A DNA stretch of 64,000 bases from Larix kaempferi (GCA_027924585.1 BSBM01000190.1:372001-436000); one strand, 5' to 3'. Shown: positions 44,817 to 58,014, numbered from the stretch's first letter. Numbers and translations are program-made. Notes: generated from the sequence alone by a model not told the origin.

Positions 44817-46280
44817 GTCATTGCAGATCATACTGAAAGCATGTCTTCAACCACTGTTAGTCATGTTGAGGACACATCATTGATCATTGCTGGTCATATT
44901 AATGACAAGTCACCAGTTCCTGTGAGTCATATTGGAGACACTGAATCATCCATTGCAAGTCATGCTGAGAAATTTGACATTGTCGACAAACCTAATAAAA
45001 AGAAGCTTAAGTTCCCTTGTAGGTTTTGCGAGGGAGACCACCTGACCTATTTGTGCCCTGTACTTCCAGAAGTGTAAAGAGTGTGGTCCATAGTTCAAAA
45101 GTATTCTGCTTCTGAGCAACCAGCCATTGCAAATCATGTTGGGGGAAAGCTGTCAGCCAATGCTAGTCATGCTGAGAGTACTGTTGTTGTAAAGGAGTCT
45201 AAGCTTATAGTACGTAAGCCAAAGTTCCCATGTAAACTTTGTATGGGAGATCACCTTACTCACCTGTGCCCTACTATTCCAGAGGTGCAGAGAGTGTGGT
45301 CCATGTCTGAAGGATCCTCTGATCCTGAATTGTCTATAGATTCCCAACAGCCTGATCAACCTTTGGTTGATGAAGTGGTTGAACCAATGCAATCTTTGGT
45401 CAACCCCACTCTTCCTTCGGAGAGTGAAGTGATCAAATCGATGCAATATTCAACCGATCCCATCAGTCCTTCAGAGACTGATGCACCTATCCTTGAAGTC
45501 TTCTGCATTACCAGTTCGGATGTTTCTGAAAATGGGGGCACTTCATTTGTGCCGAGTGAACCCCTACCAAGCTCTAGGATCATTTCCTTTGATTGGAATA
45601 GTCTAACTGGGCCTCGCCTTCCTTCTTCTTCACCTTTCCAGATAAAGGTTGATATCGGAAACCATGTGGTTCACCGATGTATTGTAGATGAAGGAGCCTT
45701 TGTTAGTATCTTATCCCCTTATGATTGGAGAGACTTAGGTTTCCCTAACCTTGTTACAGCTGTTAATTGGTCATTGACCTTCGACATAAGATCTAGTGAA
45801 CTGTTGGGATTCCTCCCTCAGGTACCTGTTACTTTGAGTGTAGAAACTGTCTTAGTTGATTTTATGGTTTTAAAGGACACTATGGATTTTGATATGATCC
45901 TCGGGTGTGATTACGTATATGCTATGCAGGTTGTGCTGTCTACACTCTTTCGTGTGATGCATTTTCCTCACAATGAAAGCATTGTCACTATCGATCAGTT
46001 TACATTTGTTGATCCCTCTTATTACCCAACTATAGACCAAGTATGTCCCTTGTCAGTAGTCACTACCATGTCACAATCAAATTATGTGGCATATTGTTCC
46101 TTGAGTCCAATTGCTACTGAGAAGAAGCCTCTGAATTCATGCTTACCTTCTTGGGACTGGGTCCTAGAAATTGACCAGGTGATGACTCCATCTGAATGTT
46201 TAGATATTTGTTCCATCTGGGATAATATAATTCCTTTGGACATTCAGATGGAGTCATCACCTTCACTTCGAGCTCATTAA
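44817..46280 (+). pseudogene. F gag end and protease
   Basis: Frame 0, continuous with 1-495 apart from E. Ser-His-x-Glu/Gly repeats lead to a zinc knuckle with KFPCRFCEGDHLTYLC and PEV. A TAA at 45075-45077 interrupts the frame. The module then repeats: more Ser-His repeats and KFPCKLCMGDHLTHLC, PEVQRVWSM. The knuckles are CX2CX3HX4C, one residue shorter than usual. An acidic Pro-rich spacer follows, then the protease: PRLPSSSPFQI, VVHRCIVDEGAFVSIL, MILGCDYVYAMQVV and YYPT. It is clearly homologous to the protease of B (CIIDEGAST, LLLGRNYMYAM). The stop at 46278-46280 is followed by no RT. Confidence 0.8.
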
Positions 46281-47170
46281 AAAACAGATGGAGTCCTATA
46301 ATGCAGTCTGCCATTCATTTGGACATTGATCCACGTACGAGCATTCTTTCACCTTCACTTCGAGCTCATTAAAAAACAGTAAGGAGGTTACGAGCATTCT
46401 TCCACCTTTTCTTCGAGCTCATTAAAAATAGTAAGGAGGCTACAATCATTCTTCCATCTCTCCTTTGAGCTCGTTAAAAATAGTAAGGAGGTTGCGAGTT
46501 TACTTTTTCGGGCTCGTTAAAACTTTACGAAAAATATTTTTATAGAGTTTTTTCACGCTCTTGTTTGATTCTTTAAATATGACAAGATTGCCGAGTATAG
46601 TTTTCCTTTCAAACTCGTAAAAGGATTTGAAGGTCCATCTGCTTAAGTATAAGTTTAACCCTTTTACAGACTTTTGTGGATTACTTATGAAAAAGGAATA
46701 CTCTAGTCATACGTGGCTAGAAGAGTTCTCCTCTCATTGTTTTATACTTTTTCGAGTGAGGAGACTAACTGTACAAAAAAGGACTTTTGGAGCCTTCTTT
46801 AGGGTTTTCAGGCTCTCGAAATATGAAAACACCAAGTGAGCACTCACATATTCAGGCTCGATGTGAAATCCACGAGAGGGTATATAGAGGATTGTTTAAG
46901 TTTTTCAGACTCTATAAATAGGAAAACACTGGCGAGCATTAACCTACTTGGGCTCGATATTAAAATCCACGAGTAGGTGTATGGAGTTATTGTTTAAGTT
47001 TTTCAGACTCCTTAAAATTTAAAACACCGGTGAGCAAGAACAAATCTCGGCTCGATATTGAAATCCAGAGATCAGTACGATAGAGCATTCTTCTATCTCT
47101 TCTTCGAACTCTGTAAACAATGAAGAAGGTCCTGAGTCTTCCTCCCATGGGCTCGTTAAACTCTTTACAT
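46281..47170 (+). repeat. F 3' non-coding region with hairpin array
   Basis: Repeated gagctcattaaaaa and ggctcgttaaaa blocks (46265-46540) lead into hairpins such as actttttcg...cgaaaaat near 46505-46535 and gttttcaggctctcgaaatatgaaaac near 46803-46830. These are followed by gtgagc...ggctcg and gcgagc...ggctcg pairs up to about 47060. Homologous in order to B 9890-10560 and D 18900-19420. Confidence 0.7.
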
Positions 47171-48390
47171 GGTTGGACTTATTGAGTTTTCTTTTCTTCT
47201 TGGTCTCATTAAAACAATAAGACGGATATTCTTTTACCAAAAAGAAGAAGGGATAAGAAGGGTATATCACATATTTTTCAGTTTCAAAGGCAGTTATATT
47301 AGTCATGTCCTTGAACACAGCACCTACTTGAGTCTATTCATGTCAGTTGGGTTTTATTTTTTGGCCTTAGGGTGAACTTGATCTCTGAGTTTTAACTCCC
47401 CTGATTGGTTATTCTTCCAATCATATGGAGGGTCTATTAATGGCTCCTACATTGCAGGCTTATATCATTTCCCCTACATGTTAAAAACCGCCTAAGTCAC
47501 TTTCTGTCGTGCTCACTGTTCAAGGATACAGCCTATGTCGGCCATTCTGCAGTTTACCTTGACTTCATGTGTCGGCCATCCTGGTGTCATTCTGTTTCAT
47601 CTTTTTACTTCTCCTACTCCACATCAACTCATACGTGTGACTGTTCCTCATGTTGGATGATGGAGGATGCATTAAGGCCTCCCTTCCAGTGGACTTCTTC
47701 CCATCGACTTCAGCTCATTATGCTCTGGGAACGAAGTTTAGAGTTTCGGTTAATACCTTGGGGATTGCAATCATCAGTGGTAGTTTCCCTCGTTGTTGAG
47801 TAAATGGGAATACATCAATGTCTCTTATTCGATAGGTTCATCAAGTGTTCGAATTCAAGTCCTCTTATTCACACTTGTTGGATCGTACTAGGTACCTTGA
47901 ACCCCATTATCATTATCGATGGAAGTCCTCATGTTTGTTAACAGTATACATCAATGACCGATAATCAAACGATACCCCCCATGTTCGACTTCAGCTCATT
48001 TATTCGCATGGCTAGGGTTTATACCTTGGATTGTTTGGATAAAGACCTTAGGATTATGATAGCATCACCATATTTATGTTATCACCCAAGCTGCACAATA
48101 CTGATCCTTACTCATTTTGGCTCTTTATCAGGCATAGATCCAGCTTGTTGTTATGGCTATGATCTCTCTTTTTGACATGGATCCATGTTTGTATTTCAGT
48201 GGCCATGGCTCTATATATACATCTCCTAGTTATGTATCACAGATCATGTTACACATCTATATGATGTCAAGATTGTAATTGCTCGCTGACCTTTATCGTT
48301 GTTTCAGGTGTTTTTTGTGACTTGGTTCTTCGGTTTCTTGCTCCTCCTTTGAACTAGACTTATAGTGTATTTCAACCATTGTTTCCCTCT
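47171..48390 (+). other. F distal 3' non-coding region
   Basis: Resembles B 10561-11535 in position. Only short ORFs are present and none is recognised. Confidence 0.5.
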
Positions 48391-48420
48391 GACCTCACAC
48401 ATTAGGGGGAATCTATTATA
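48391..48420 (+). other. F purine tract and start of its 3' LTR
   Basis: ctcacacattagggggaatc matches the tract before the 3' LTRs of B and D. The LTR would therefore start at 48414 (tattatagg, with TG changed to TA). A TATA-like cataaataca at 48856-48865 fits inside it. The right end is not located and may be near 49250. Confidence 0.55.
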
Positions 48421-49259
48421 GGCCAAATCTGCACTTCTCTGTCCGTGATCACATTACGCTGTCGATCACACAAAAGGACAACATGGATTGAAGAGCTAGG
48501 TTGACCTAGATGATGTATGGACCTAAACTACCCTCTTCGGTTGAGAATTTCCCTGTTTCTCCTGATCTTTTGACATGTGTGCTAATCTATGGGTGGTAAA
48601 CTAGCGCACATCTGCTAGTATGCCCTACTTTCCTCAAGGGAAACCAACGCGCACCTTTTGAAAGTTGCAAACGCATGTTGTAAAATAGTAAAGTTGCATA
48701 CTGTGCGCTACTATGCCTTGAGAAACTCGTGCACATCTTAAGATGAAACCAAAAAATATATTAAGTTTACGAATTGGGATTAGTTGAGGTTGGTTCTGCA
48801 ACTTCCCCAACCTCCCAATTCAACCACCTCTCGATTCCAACTACCTACCTTGTCCCATAAATACAAGGAGGATCCATGAGAGGGGTTAGAATAACTGACC
48901 TAGAAGAAAGCCTTTAAGCATTGTTACGCTAGAGGAAAGTCCCAAGTCATTGTGAAGAGCATGAGCCCAGGACTCAATTGCAGAAACATCTTGACACGTC
49001 AGGTATATTGTATTAATTTCATGTTTCTTTGACAATAAAAAGGTCAAAATACCCTTCTTGTCCCAAATCGAATGTCTACTAGATTGTATATTCATTTGGC
49101 TTAGTATCTGATTATTGTTGATGTTTGATTGTTTTCAATATTAATCATATTTATATAGTCAATACACGCTGAGGAAGGTATCTTTTGTGTTGCAGGTTCA
49201 CCATAGAAAAGGATCAAGCGGAAGACCAAGCGAAAGCTAGGACCAACCATTGATTAAAG

Positions 49260-49675
49260 GTACATCTTCTTATATCTTGATCTCTTTCATTTGTAGGAAC
49301 TAAATGCAACTTAATGAATGTATTTACCTGTCAACCCCGCTAATTTGGTAGTGTCTCTCCTCATTATAAGGTAATAATCCCAAACAACAGGTATCATCAT
49401 GCTGGAACATATCTAGATCACAACTTGTCTTCAACATATCATCATCGTAAGGAAGGTCTTCAACACAACTCAGTTCATCGTGAAGTGTCAATATACCTGT
49501 CTCTCCCTCTCAATAGAGAGTTTCTTCAATGTCTCATAAATGCTTCAATCATCAACACTTCCTCTCAAAGAGGAAGGCATTCTCGTGAATACATCCTGAA
49601 GCATCAACATATTCTTCTTGTAATGTAGAGGCATTTCATAATCTTTCATAAGTGATTAGTGCATAAGTGACGAGT
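49260..49675. other. Unassigned sequence with a Copia-end-like segment
   Basis: caacacttcctctcaaagag and aaggcattctcgtgaatac near 49553-49590 recall the LTR/3' junction of C and E (caacactccctcttaactag, aaggtatttctc). An old minus-strand Copia end is possible but unproven. Confidence 0.3.
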
Positions 49676-50195
49676 GAGCATCTAGGGACTAATATATCCA
49701 TCCCACTTGGTGTCCAAGAGAAGGAATTTCCCCACTCTGAGAATTTAGGGACTAATATCTCCACCCCACTTGGTTTCCAGGAGAAGGCATTGCTCCATTC
49801 TGGGTAATCTTAGGGAGTAATCTCTCCACCCCACTTGGTGTCCGAGAGAAGGAACTATCCCACTTGACCCACCCCTAGCCATGTCACATGGCTAATACGG
49901 GGGAAATGCTCAATGCTCAACCTCTAGGAGTATAATGTGTGCAACCGAGGGATAATATTCCCACCCCATCATAGGATGTACGAAAGAGGGAACTGCCCCA
50001 CTCTGAGCCATTCACCCCTAACCAAGTCACATGGATAATACTGGGGGAACATTTGCTCGATGCATCAACACTACTCATCAAGGGCCAGTGTCCCCACCCC
50101 GTCATAGGGTGGCTAGGAGATGATATTTCCCTTCCTCTAATCCATTCATCCCTATCCAAGTCACATGGCTAATACTGGGGGAATTCCTGTCCGAT
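49676..50195. repeat. Imperfect tandem repeats (~70-90 and ~125 bp)
   Basis: ctccaccccacttggtgtcc with gagagaaggaa recurs near 49700, 49757 and 49825. A related block (aagtcacatggctaatactg, then ggggga) recurs near 49885, 50025 and 50160. The two blocks may be one diverged family. Confidence 0.7.
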
Positions 50196-50214
50196 GCTAC
50201 AAACATCCATATTC

Positions 50215-50510
50215 AAGCTCATAACATATCCCTTTGTGCTTGAGCACCCTGCTCCCTCTGCATTTGAGCATCCTTCTTGCTATGTATCTAAGAATCATTT
50301 TTGTGTTGCATCCAAGCATCTTTCTCCCTCTGCATTTGAGCATCCTTCTTTCTCTACATCCGAGCATCTTGCTCTCATCTGCATTTGAGCATCCTGCTTG
50401 CTCTACATCCAAGCATCTTGATCCCTCTGCATCTGAGCATCCTGATTGCTCTAGATCTGAGCATCTTTCTCCCTTTGTATCTGAGCATGTTTCTCCCTTG
50501 GGGCCTGAAT
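50215..50510. repeat. About 27-bp tandem repeats
   Basis: ctctgcatttgagcatcctt and variants (gcatccaagcatctt) about ten times. Open frames on both strands here are repeat artefacts with no protein-like content. Confidence 0.8.
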
Positions 50511-52592
50511 CTAACTCCCCTTGACAATCATCAATCTTGGAGTACTAGTCTCCTTCTGTCAATCATCAATCCTGGAGTATGCATAAGATATGCAAATATG
50601 GGATGTCTCCCCATTTATCACAAGGGCCTAAGATTGCTCCCTCTTTGTCATGGAAGAAATCCTTCCTTCCTTTTGTGTATCTTGATTCCTACTTAGTCTT
50701 GACACCTTTTTTTTTCTTTGAATCAAAAGAAAATAAAAAAAAAATTTGGGCTCCCATACAAGTGAAAATTGACCAATTAGAATAATGTGCAAAATTCATA
50801 TTTCAAATGAAAAACCATACCATGGATTGCATGTTTCCATAATACATATGGAAATATCCATCACAAAGTGCCACTTAACATGAATGGAAACTATTACAAG
50901 GCTAGGTTTTAAACATGGTTTACATGACATAAAAAAATAAAAGAAACTCCGAGCACATATGCATATTAAACATATGCAATAAACTAGCATTCTATCTCTA
51001 GGTAGGATAATATGACTTATGTGAAACCATGGGTAAGAAGGAATTTGTCATGCATTTATAAATAATATATTAGATACATTTGACTTCCTTATTTGTAATC
51101 ATTGGTTTAACTGTGGTAAAAAAATTTAACATGTCCATAAAAATCACCAACGAATTGGTAAAACCATGCATTGGGAAGTCATTTGTGAAAATCCACATAC
51201 AAAACCTATCCATAGTAAATAGAAATTAGTAAATACCATTTACTAATGAAATGTCCATGGGTTGGAATGGAATACCATGGGCCGATACCCTCATGACTCC
51301 AAACCATTGAACAAACCGTTGGCTTTGATAAAATGTTAGAATTTTAAGATAGCAACAATATATTTCAATTACATGCAACAGAAATAAATAGGAACATTGG
51401 AAGATAAACCATGCACATAAAGTAGAGAGATAGATGATTGATTGAATTAATGGTAAGTTCATGAATTTCACTTTATAATGAATGACGTGAAAGGATGCAT
51501 CTCTTTATTTCTTGTTGAAATGTGATTTCATAATAAATATTATTATTAATGTCTTTAAATATATTTACATATTATTTATTTTTCTAGGCTGACTTGAGGA
51601 TGAGACCTATCAACGCTACAAACGCCAACACTCGTCTTTTCTTGTATCTTAGATTAGTTTTCCTGAGGTAGTACATCCTTTCTTTTCCCTTTGTTCTATG
51701 GACTAGGGATTCTTTTGCCCTACTTTTTCTATGCCGCATTCGTAGATCCAAACTCTTGCTTATTCCTTTTCTAATATTTTTGCTCAATTTGATAGCATAT
51801 CGATAAGTGGTTCCTAGTGACGAGATGTCTAGAAAATCCATTTATGTTTGGTGTACCTATGTAGAGCCCCATGTTATTTTAGAACCATAGGTTGCTCAGA
51901 GTCATTGATACCCAGCTTGGTGCACAAGGTATGAAAGGTATTTGTTAATTCTAGCATTGTTTGGTCCATCTGTTGAAGTAGTGTGGCCCATTTTGTGTTA
52001 TTGGTCGTTATAGTTTCCCATGGGGTAATATTTTTACTTCGTGACATTCATAAAAGAGGTCCAAGTGGGATCGACCCCAAACATTTTAGACTCCTTTGTG
52101 TATTTTTGGTCATAGTAAGTCTCCCACCAATTTTTGACATGGGGGATAGTCTTAAGGAGCACAAAGGTGATCTTTTACTTATTAGAAAAATTGTGGACAA
52201 AGAAATACCCTTATAGTATATTTAACCATTTTTCAAAAGAATCTACATCTATCTAACTTTTAAATATAGGAATATAAAAATTAACTTATACCTTCAAGGG
52301 GGATATGCCTACAAAGTGGTCCCTTGACGAATATCATGTGTTTTTTGTTGCCAACAATCGACAAAGGATTTGGTCAAAATTATCTATCATCTCGTCCCTC
52401 TACCATGTGAGGGATTCCTAAAGCAACAAATTAATAGGATATACTTCTCCCTAGTCTCTCTTTTCTTCTGCCATGGGTGGCCATTGATGTTGTTAAGGAG
52501 GGTCTTTCATAGGCTCAAGTAGCTTGAGTACTATCTCCTTATACCCTGACCATGTTGGGGACATGGATAAGGAAACAAATAAAGAGCAGGCC
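50511..52592. other. Unassigned AT-rich sequence
   Basis: No convincing coding. Longest frames are under 100 codons and basic or low in complexity. It may be the interior of an old minus-strand LTR element that starts at the primer-like site at 52593. Confidence 0.4.
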
Positions 52593-52604
52593 GCTCTAAT
52601 ACCA
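52593..52604 (-). other. Possible primer-binding site of an old element
   Basis: The complement reads tggtattagagc, one base off the initiator-Met-tRNA site. tgatacgaat follows at 52606 as a possible LTR end. No matching second LTR was found in the window. Confidence 0.35.
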
Positions 52605-52605
52605 C

Positions 52606-53680
52606 TGATACGAATTTATGAGGGAAAATAATGAAACACATAAATATGACATAAACATAGAGATAAATAATAATTAATTTCTATTAATGAAGTAAATATG
52701 AAGGAATTGTAAACAAATGCAGAGTGAAATGAAATTGCTATAATGGTGGAAGCTTATCCTTGAGAATATATGTGACAGCTACACACATTCAGAATAACTA
52801 AGTTACAATGAGGCTAAAAGGGACTTTTAACATAAATAATAAATAATAAAACCTTAAACATTCAAAACCCTAACCCTAGAATATGAAACACCAAAAGGTT
52901 TATGGGCCCCATTGTGGTTAGTTGATATGTCAACTTACTAGGGGCATTACTTTTGCATCCAATATATGTTTGGGGTGCATGGTAGCCCATTGGAAAGGTA
53001 TATCCAAGAAGTACTCATTCCTAATTCCCAATACATAACCAAAGGCCATATACAAGGCATTTTCATGCAAACAAAATGTCGTTTAGGGACTCAAAATGAC
53101 CTCAGAAGTTTAGGACCCAAAAAATCGTAAAAAAATTTCCAAGATGGAATTGGGCGACCATATATATACATTGTATTACAGTTTGTAAATCAATGTTGTA
53201 CTGGTATTCTTGATATGAATTTTGGAAACCATGCCTATAATCCATCTGTTATGTAGTCATCTTATATTCCACTATATAATTATGTTGTATTTCCATTGTG
53301 TGAATGTATAACTTAATTGTAATTATACTGTAATTAATCTCCATGTAATTACATGTAAGAAATTTCGTTTAGATGTTTTTAATTATTCCTGTGGATAGAT
53401 GTGTTTGGATTTCCAATCCCTTTATCTGTGTGAATTATAACTAAATATTGAGTAGAGTTGAAAGTGCATAATTGCATTAGAGTTTATAGTTTAGGGATTT
53501 GTTTCATCTTGGCAGTGGTTGCATGGTTGGTTGCATGAATGGACCGTGTTTTCTAGTATGGGGATATGATTTTTGAACACCCCATGACCTTGAAGGCATG
53601 GTGTGGTCTTTTGATGCATTATAGATTGATATCGGAGGAAGAAATTTGACATAATGACATTTGAAAGAGTTCCTCTTCAT
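52606..53680. other. Unassigned AT-rich sequence
   Basis: No coding recognised. The left part may be an LTR (see the primer-like site at 52593). Confidence 0.35.
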
Positions 53681-53681
53681 A

Positions 53682-54368
53682 TCAAAGGGAGACTGAGGTG
53701 GTTGAGGAAGTTGCACATGCAGTCTCTACAGTGGACTGAACTATCCTCTTTCTAAATGCTTTCTTGTGTTCTATAATTTTCTCCACCAAAGAGTCAAATT
53801 TGAGGGTCTTCAATTGACCATTGGATTGAAGTGATTCAAGATACTTTGAATATGTGGGGTAGATGACCTTGATGAAGGGCATGAGTGCAATGTATACCGT
53901 CACACTAGAGTCATAAATTTCATGCATAATGGATTTAATTTCTTATGCTAAAGCCATGGGATCATAACCCTTCAACTATAGGTTGAAGAGCTTAAACAAA
54001 AATTTAATGAGCTCAAATTTTGAGTTTGAGTCACACGAATCCTTCAATTTCTTCAAAGCACTATAAGATTCCACAATAGATATATAATGACTATCCTCTT
54101 CACTTATAGAATAAACAATCAAGGCATATACTTTCTTGTCTTTATGATTCCAAATTGAAATATCTTTCTCTTCCATAGGTTCTGTAGGTGTATCACCATT
54201 CTCTCCTTCACAAATTCCATCCCACAAATCATTAAAAATCATAGTTTTCTTGATCTTCTTCGACCATTTTGGATATTTCTCTTTTCCACTAAGCACTAAT
54301 TTGACAATGGAAATAAGAGAATGCATCTTCAAGAACAAAATCACTTGAGAAAGACACAAATACAACAA
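53682..54368 (-). pseudogene. Copia-type gag fragment
   Basis: Two pieces, 54368-53976 and 53927-53682. The first has YPKWSKKIKKTMIFNDLWDG, a spacer, then WNHKDKKVYALIVYSISEE and SYSALKKLKDSC. This matches the order of the Copia Gag family (W..W.......L..LW....., W...D..A...I, A...W..L). The second, FIKVIYPTYSKYLESL and LKTLKFDSLVEKIIEH, is a plausible continuation. It is degraded, and no neighbouring pol was found. Confidence 0.55.
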
Positions 54369-54699
54369 TACAATCTACAATCTCTACAACACAATCTACA
54401 ATCTATTGCAATACAGTCTCTATAACAACATACTATAATAGCTATTTGGAGAAATCATGGCACATATATGTATTGATATACCAATAGCGATAACACTTCT
54501 AATTGAAATAATGTTAGCAATTATACCAATAGAACTCATGATACCAATAGCATGCTTGATAAGGACATGCAATTTCAAAAAAATTATGCACCTACTTGGA
54601 CTTCTTATCATATCAAGCAAATCAATGCAAAAAATGAATTTCAACTTACTATAGACAAATTGACATGTATGGATTACAATGATTAAGCACAAATCTATT

Positions 54700-57600
54700 C
54701 GAACACTTCAATATGCAGATGGATTTGGTTCTAGGTGACTTTAAAGGTGTAGTCTCTACTTTGTATCTATCCTCATAGACCTCTCAACATGATGAGATAG
54801 ACTTTGAGTTCTTGGGAAATAGGAGTGGGAAACCTTACATTCCCCAAACAAATGTTTTTGCTGGAGTATTAGGAAAAATAGAGCAATGCATATACCTCTA
54901 GTTTGATCCCACTAAAAACTTACATTATATGTTGTGCTTTAGAACATGAAATGATGATGATTGATAGCACAAAATTTCAAGGAATGATGTGGATTAGGGT
55001 TTTCGTGGAATAGAAGTAGTATACCAAGAGACTAAGGATTCAATTGGTAATGATACGATGCACATAGAGGTAAGAAGATACCATAAATGTGATGTCCCAT
55101 TCTGACCTTTGAATTAATGACATGAAAGTTGATCACTAGACATGTAGTCGAGTCACTTTAATAAGACTAGTTACTACAAGGAAAGGAAACGTAAAATGAG
55201 ATGGGGGAATGATTCCACAAGGTGAAGGGGTAAATAACCAAGCCATTCATTGAGAGCCATGTGTCTAAAGGGAAACCAACTACCCATTGATAGTTGAGGC
55301 CAACCATTAATGTCCATTAAGGAAGGTTGTTGAGGAAGTTATGACATTGGCATGAGGATGTCGTGTGACAATCACATTGCAGCCTCAAATTATTCTTTCA
55401 TGTTACTTTTGGATACATGGACAACTTCACCCACACATGGTATCCCAAAAGACTCACATCCCATATGTGTCATTAAATATTCATTTGGAATGCCCCTAAA
55501 CCTTCATTTTGGTACAAAGGATAATTACAAGGTTAAAAACCTACAACCTTGAGCCATGGGAAAGAGACCAACCTTGATTTTGTGAGAAATAATCCATCTA
55601 GTTCTTCATTTAGAGAATCCTATCCTAGAGTTCATTCATTTGTTTTCCATAATGTTGTTCTGGAGTTGTTTTATCCAGTTGTTCATGGATTTCATACATT
55701 CTCAAGTCACTCATGTATTCTGTTAGGAATTTGTTCATTCAATCGTTCATTCCTTGGAATGAGGTCGAAAACCCATGGTATCCCGAGGAAGGTCTGTGTG
55801 ACTATGTGTTACCTCCTATAAGCCAATGAGTCGAACCACATTTACCTCTATGTTTCCCTTGACTGTTATTGTATCTGTTGGGAATGGGTTGGGGTGAGTC
55901 GAGTAAGTATGTTGAAAATATGATCAAACCAGTCGTGTGTGCTATATTGAATGTGTGTATCTATGTTAGAGACTGTGAGTGAGTTTCTATGGGGTCTGAT
56001 AAACCCTAGTGTGAGATATTTTTTCCAAGTAGAGTGGGTTATTGGTTGTAAATTGTATTGAGAAGGTTTTTTTCCCAATGGAATCATGCCCATCTCTAGG
56101 GTGGCCTCTCAAAAAAATAGTAGATGATGGAAAGAGAGCCTATGGCTAGGTGGAATGTTGCAGTTGCATAGCTAGTCGGTGAAAGATGTGTAACTCAAGG
56201 AATCCATTCAATGTATTTATTGGATATGACTGTCAACCATCCCATTGTAATATTAAGTGTCTCATTCCAAGGATTTATGAAGGTTGGACTGAGAATGTAT
56301 ATATATATACATTGTTTATGAGTTGTTTATGAATATGCAAAAGAGGTAATGTAATACTTTCATATCAATGTTGTTCATGTGTTCAAGATAACTGAGAAGT
56401 ATTGCTTATGGGTTTGTTTCCTTATTAGTTGTCTTGTTAATATGTGTATATGATGGTGTTCAAGTAAACCATGGTAGTCATATTGAAGGCACATGGTTTG
56501 TTTTATTCATGCTGCAATTACTTCTAAGTGTAATGGTGCAGGTGGTATAGTTGAGATATGTTCATGAAGCATCATACTCATGTTCAGATATGATTGTTAA
56601 TAATAGGTTCATGGATTGTATATTTTCATAGTATATTGCACCAAGTGCATGCATTCACTCAGTGAAGAATATTCAGATCACTATTTATTCTGTTGTAAAG
56701 TGATCTGATTGATTTATCGATTAATGGATTGAATGGTCTCGTGAACGTGAAGGAAATGAGGAAATTTGCATTCCATTTCCTCAAAGTTCGAGTGAGGAGG
56801 CATGGGTACAATACAAAATGGTATCAAATTTCTAATACCATTCCGTAACGTACACCGTTACGACTCCATAACACACCCAACAATTTCCACATGCCATGGA
56901 GTCCGTGGGGTGATAGCACATATTCATGCTCATTAATTTTATATAAATATGGAAGGAATTTTCCATCTCTCCACTTGAAATTAGTTAAATTCATTAAATA
57001 AAAATAGGTTAAGACATGGAAATTGAACTAATAAATGAATCATACAGACAACTTCCCTCAATTTAGAAGCTCTAAATCCAACCATTTATAAATGTATTAA
57101 GCAAATAGCCATTTGGATGGGTTTAGCATTAAAAATTAAGGCTCATAGACCCAATTTTAGATTCCATGAACAATCTAGATAAGGCTTATGACCATAGAAA
57201 AACATCTAGGATTCTTTGCAAGGGAAAATGAATAAGAATTCAACATTAATTTAAAAATAATTTACTAGGTAAATGAATGTCACAGACAAAAACAATTCAT
57301 AACACTTAGAAAATTTTGTAAAACAAATCCACTAGTAGGGATTTATGACTTTCCACAAAGAAATGCATTCACAAGAGATGACTCCAATAGATATTATTAG
57401 TCTAAAATGAATTACTATTAGCCTTGAAAACATCACCCAATATGATAATATTAATATTGCATTCAACATAGTTATTCATACATAAAGATGTTAATGAACA
57501 TACATACATAATTCAAGCATAATTATTCAAATTACCACTTCATATTCAATATGAGAACAATTCAAATCCTTCTAGAATCATTCATTCATTACAATTCATT

Positions 57601-58010
57601 CGCATGCATACAAAATAATAGAAAATATGATACAGAGCATCAATACTGATGTATATAAAAATAACTCGAGCAACTAGCTTTGTGTGAGGCACGCTCCGCA
57701 CAACTGTAGGCCACCTTACCCATAAATATCTCAACAAGGTACCAACCCAAGATGAGACTATGAATCCACCAATAAGACACTCAAAGTTGATAGAAAAAGG
57801 AAATGGACATGTGCACAGAGTAATTCCCCACCATGGTATCTCTAATATCTTGGCACTCACCCAATTTCACACCAACAACATGGTTATTTCTTTCCAGTTT
57901 CAAAGAATTTCCTTCAACCAGTTCCAAACCAAACCGTGCATTCCCTTCCTCAGTATCTATTCTAGAACAAAACAATGAAATTCCTTACACTAGGCCATCA
58001 CTATTAAACA
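54700..58010. other. Unassigned AT-rich sequence
   Basis: No gene recognised. Frames are short on both strands. A segment near 55440-55550 (aaaccttcattttggtacaaagg) resembles 58480-58560, so part of it is dispersed repeat. Confidence 0.45.
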
Positions 58011-58014
58011 ATTC

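Larger units (their letters stand above)
44812..48413 (+). mobile_element. Element F, right part (Tat-like, non-autonomous)
   Basis: Continues F after insertion E: end of gag, protease, then about 2.1 kb of non-coding with the Tat-type hairpin array and a purine tract near 48395. No RT or integrase follows the protease. The 5' LTR lies outside the window. Confidence 0.7.

Noticed and set aside
52860-52880. Telomere-like aaaccctaaccctaga
   Set aside because: Only about two units. Chance is enough to explain it.
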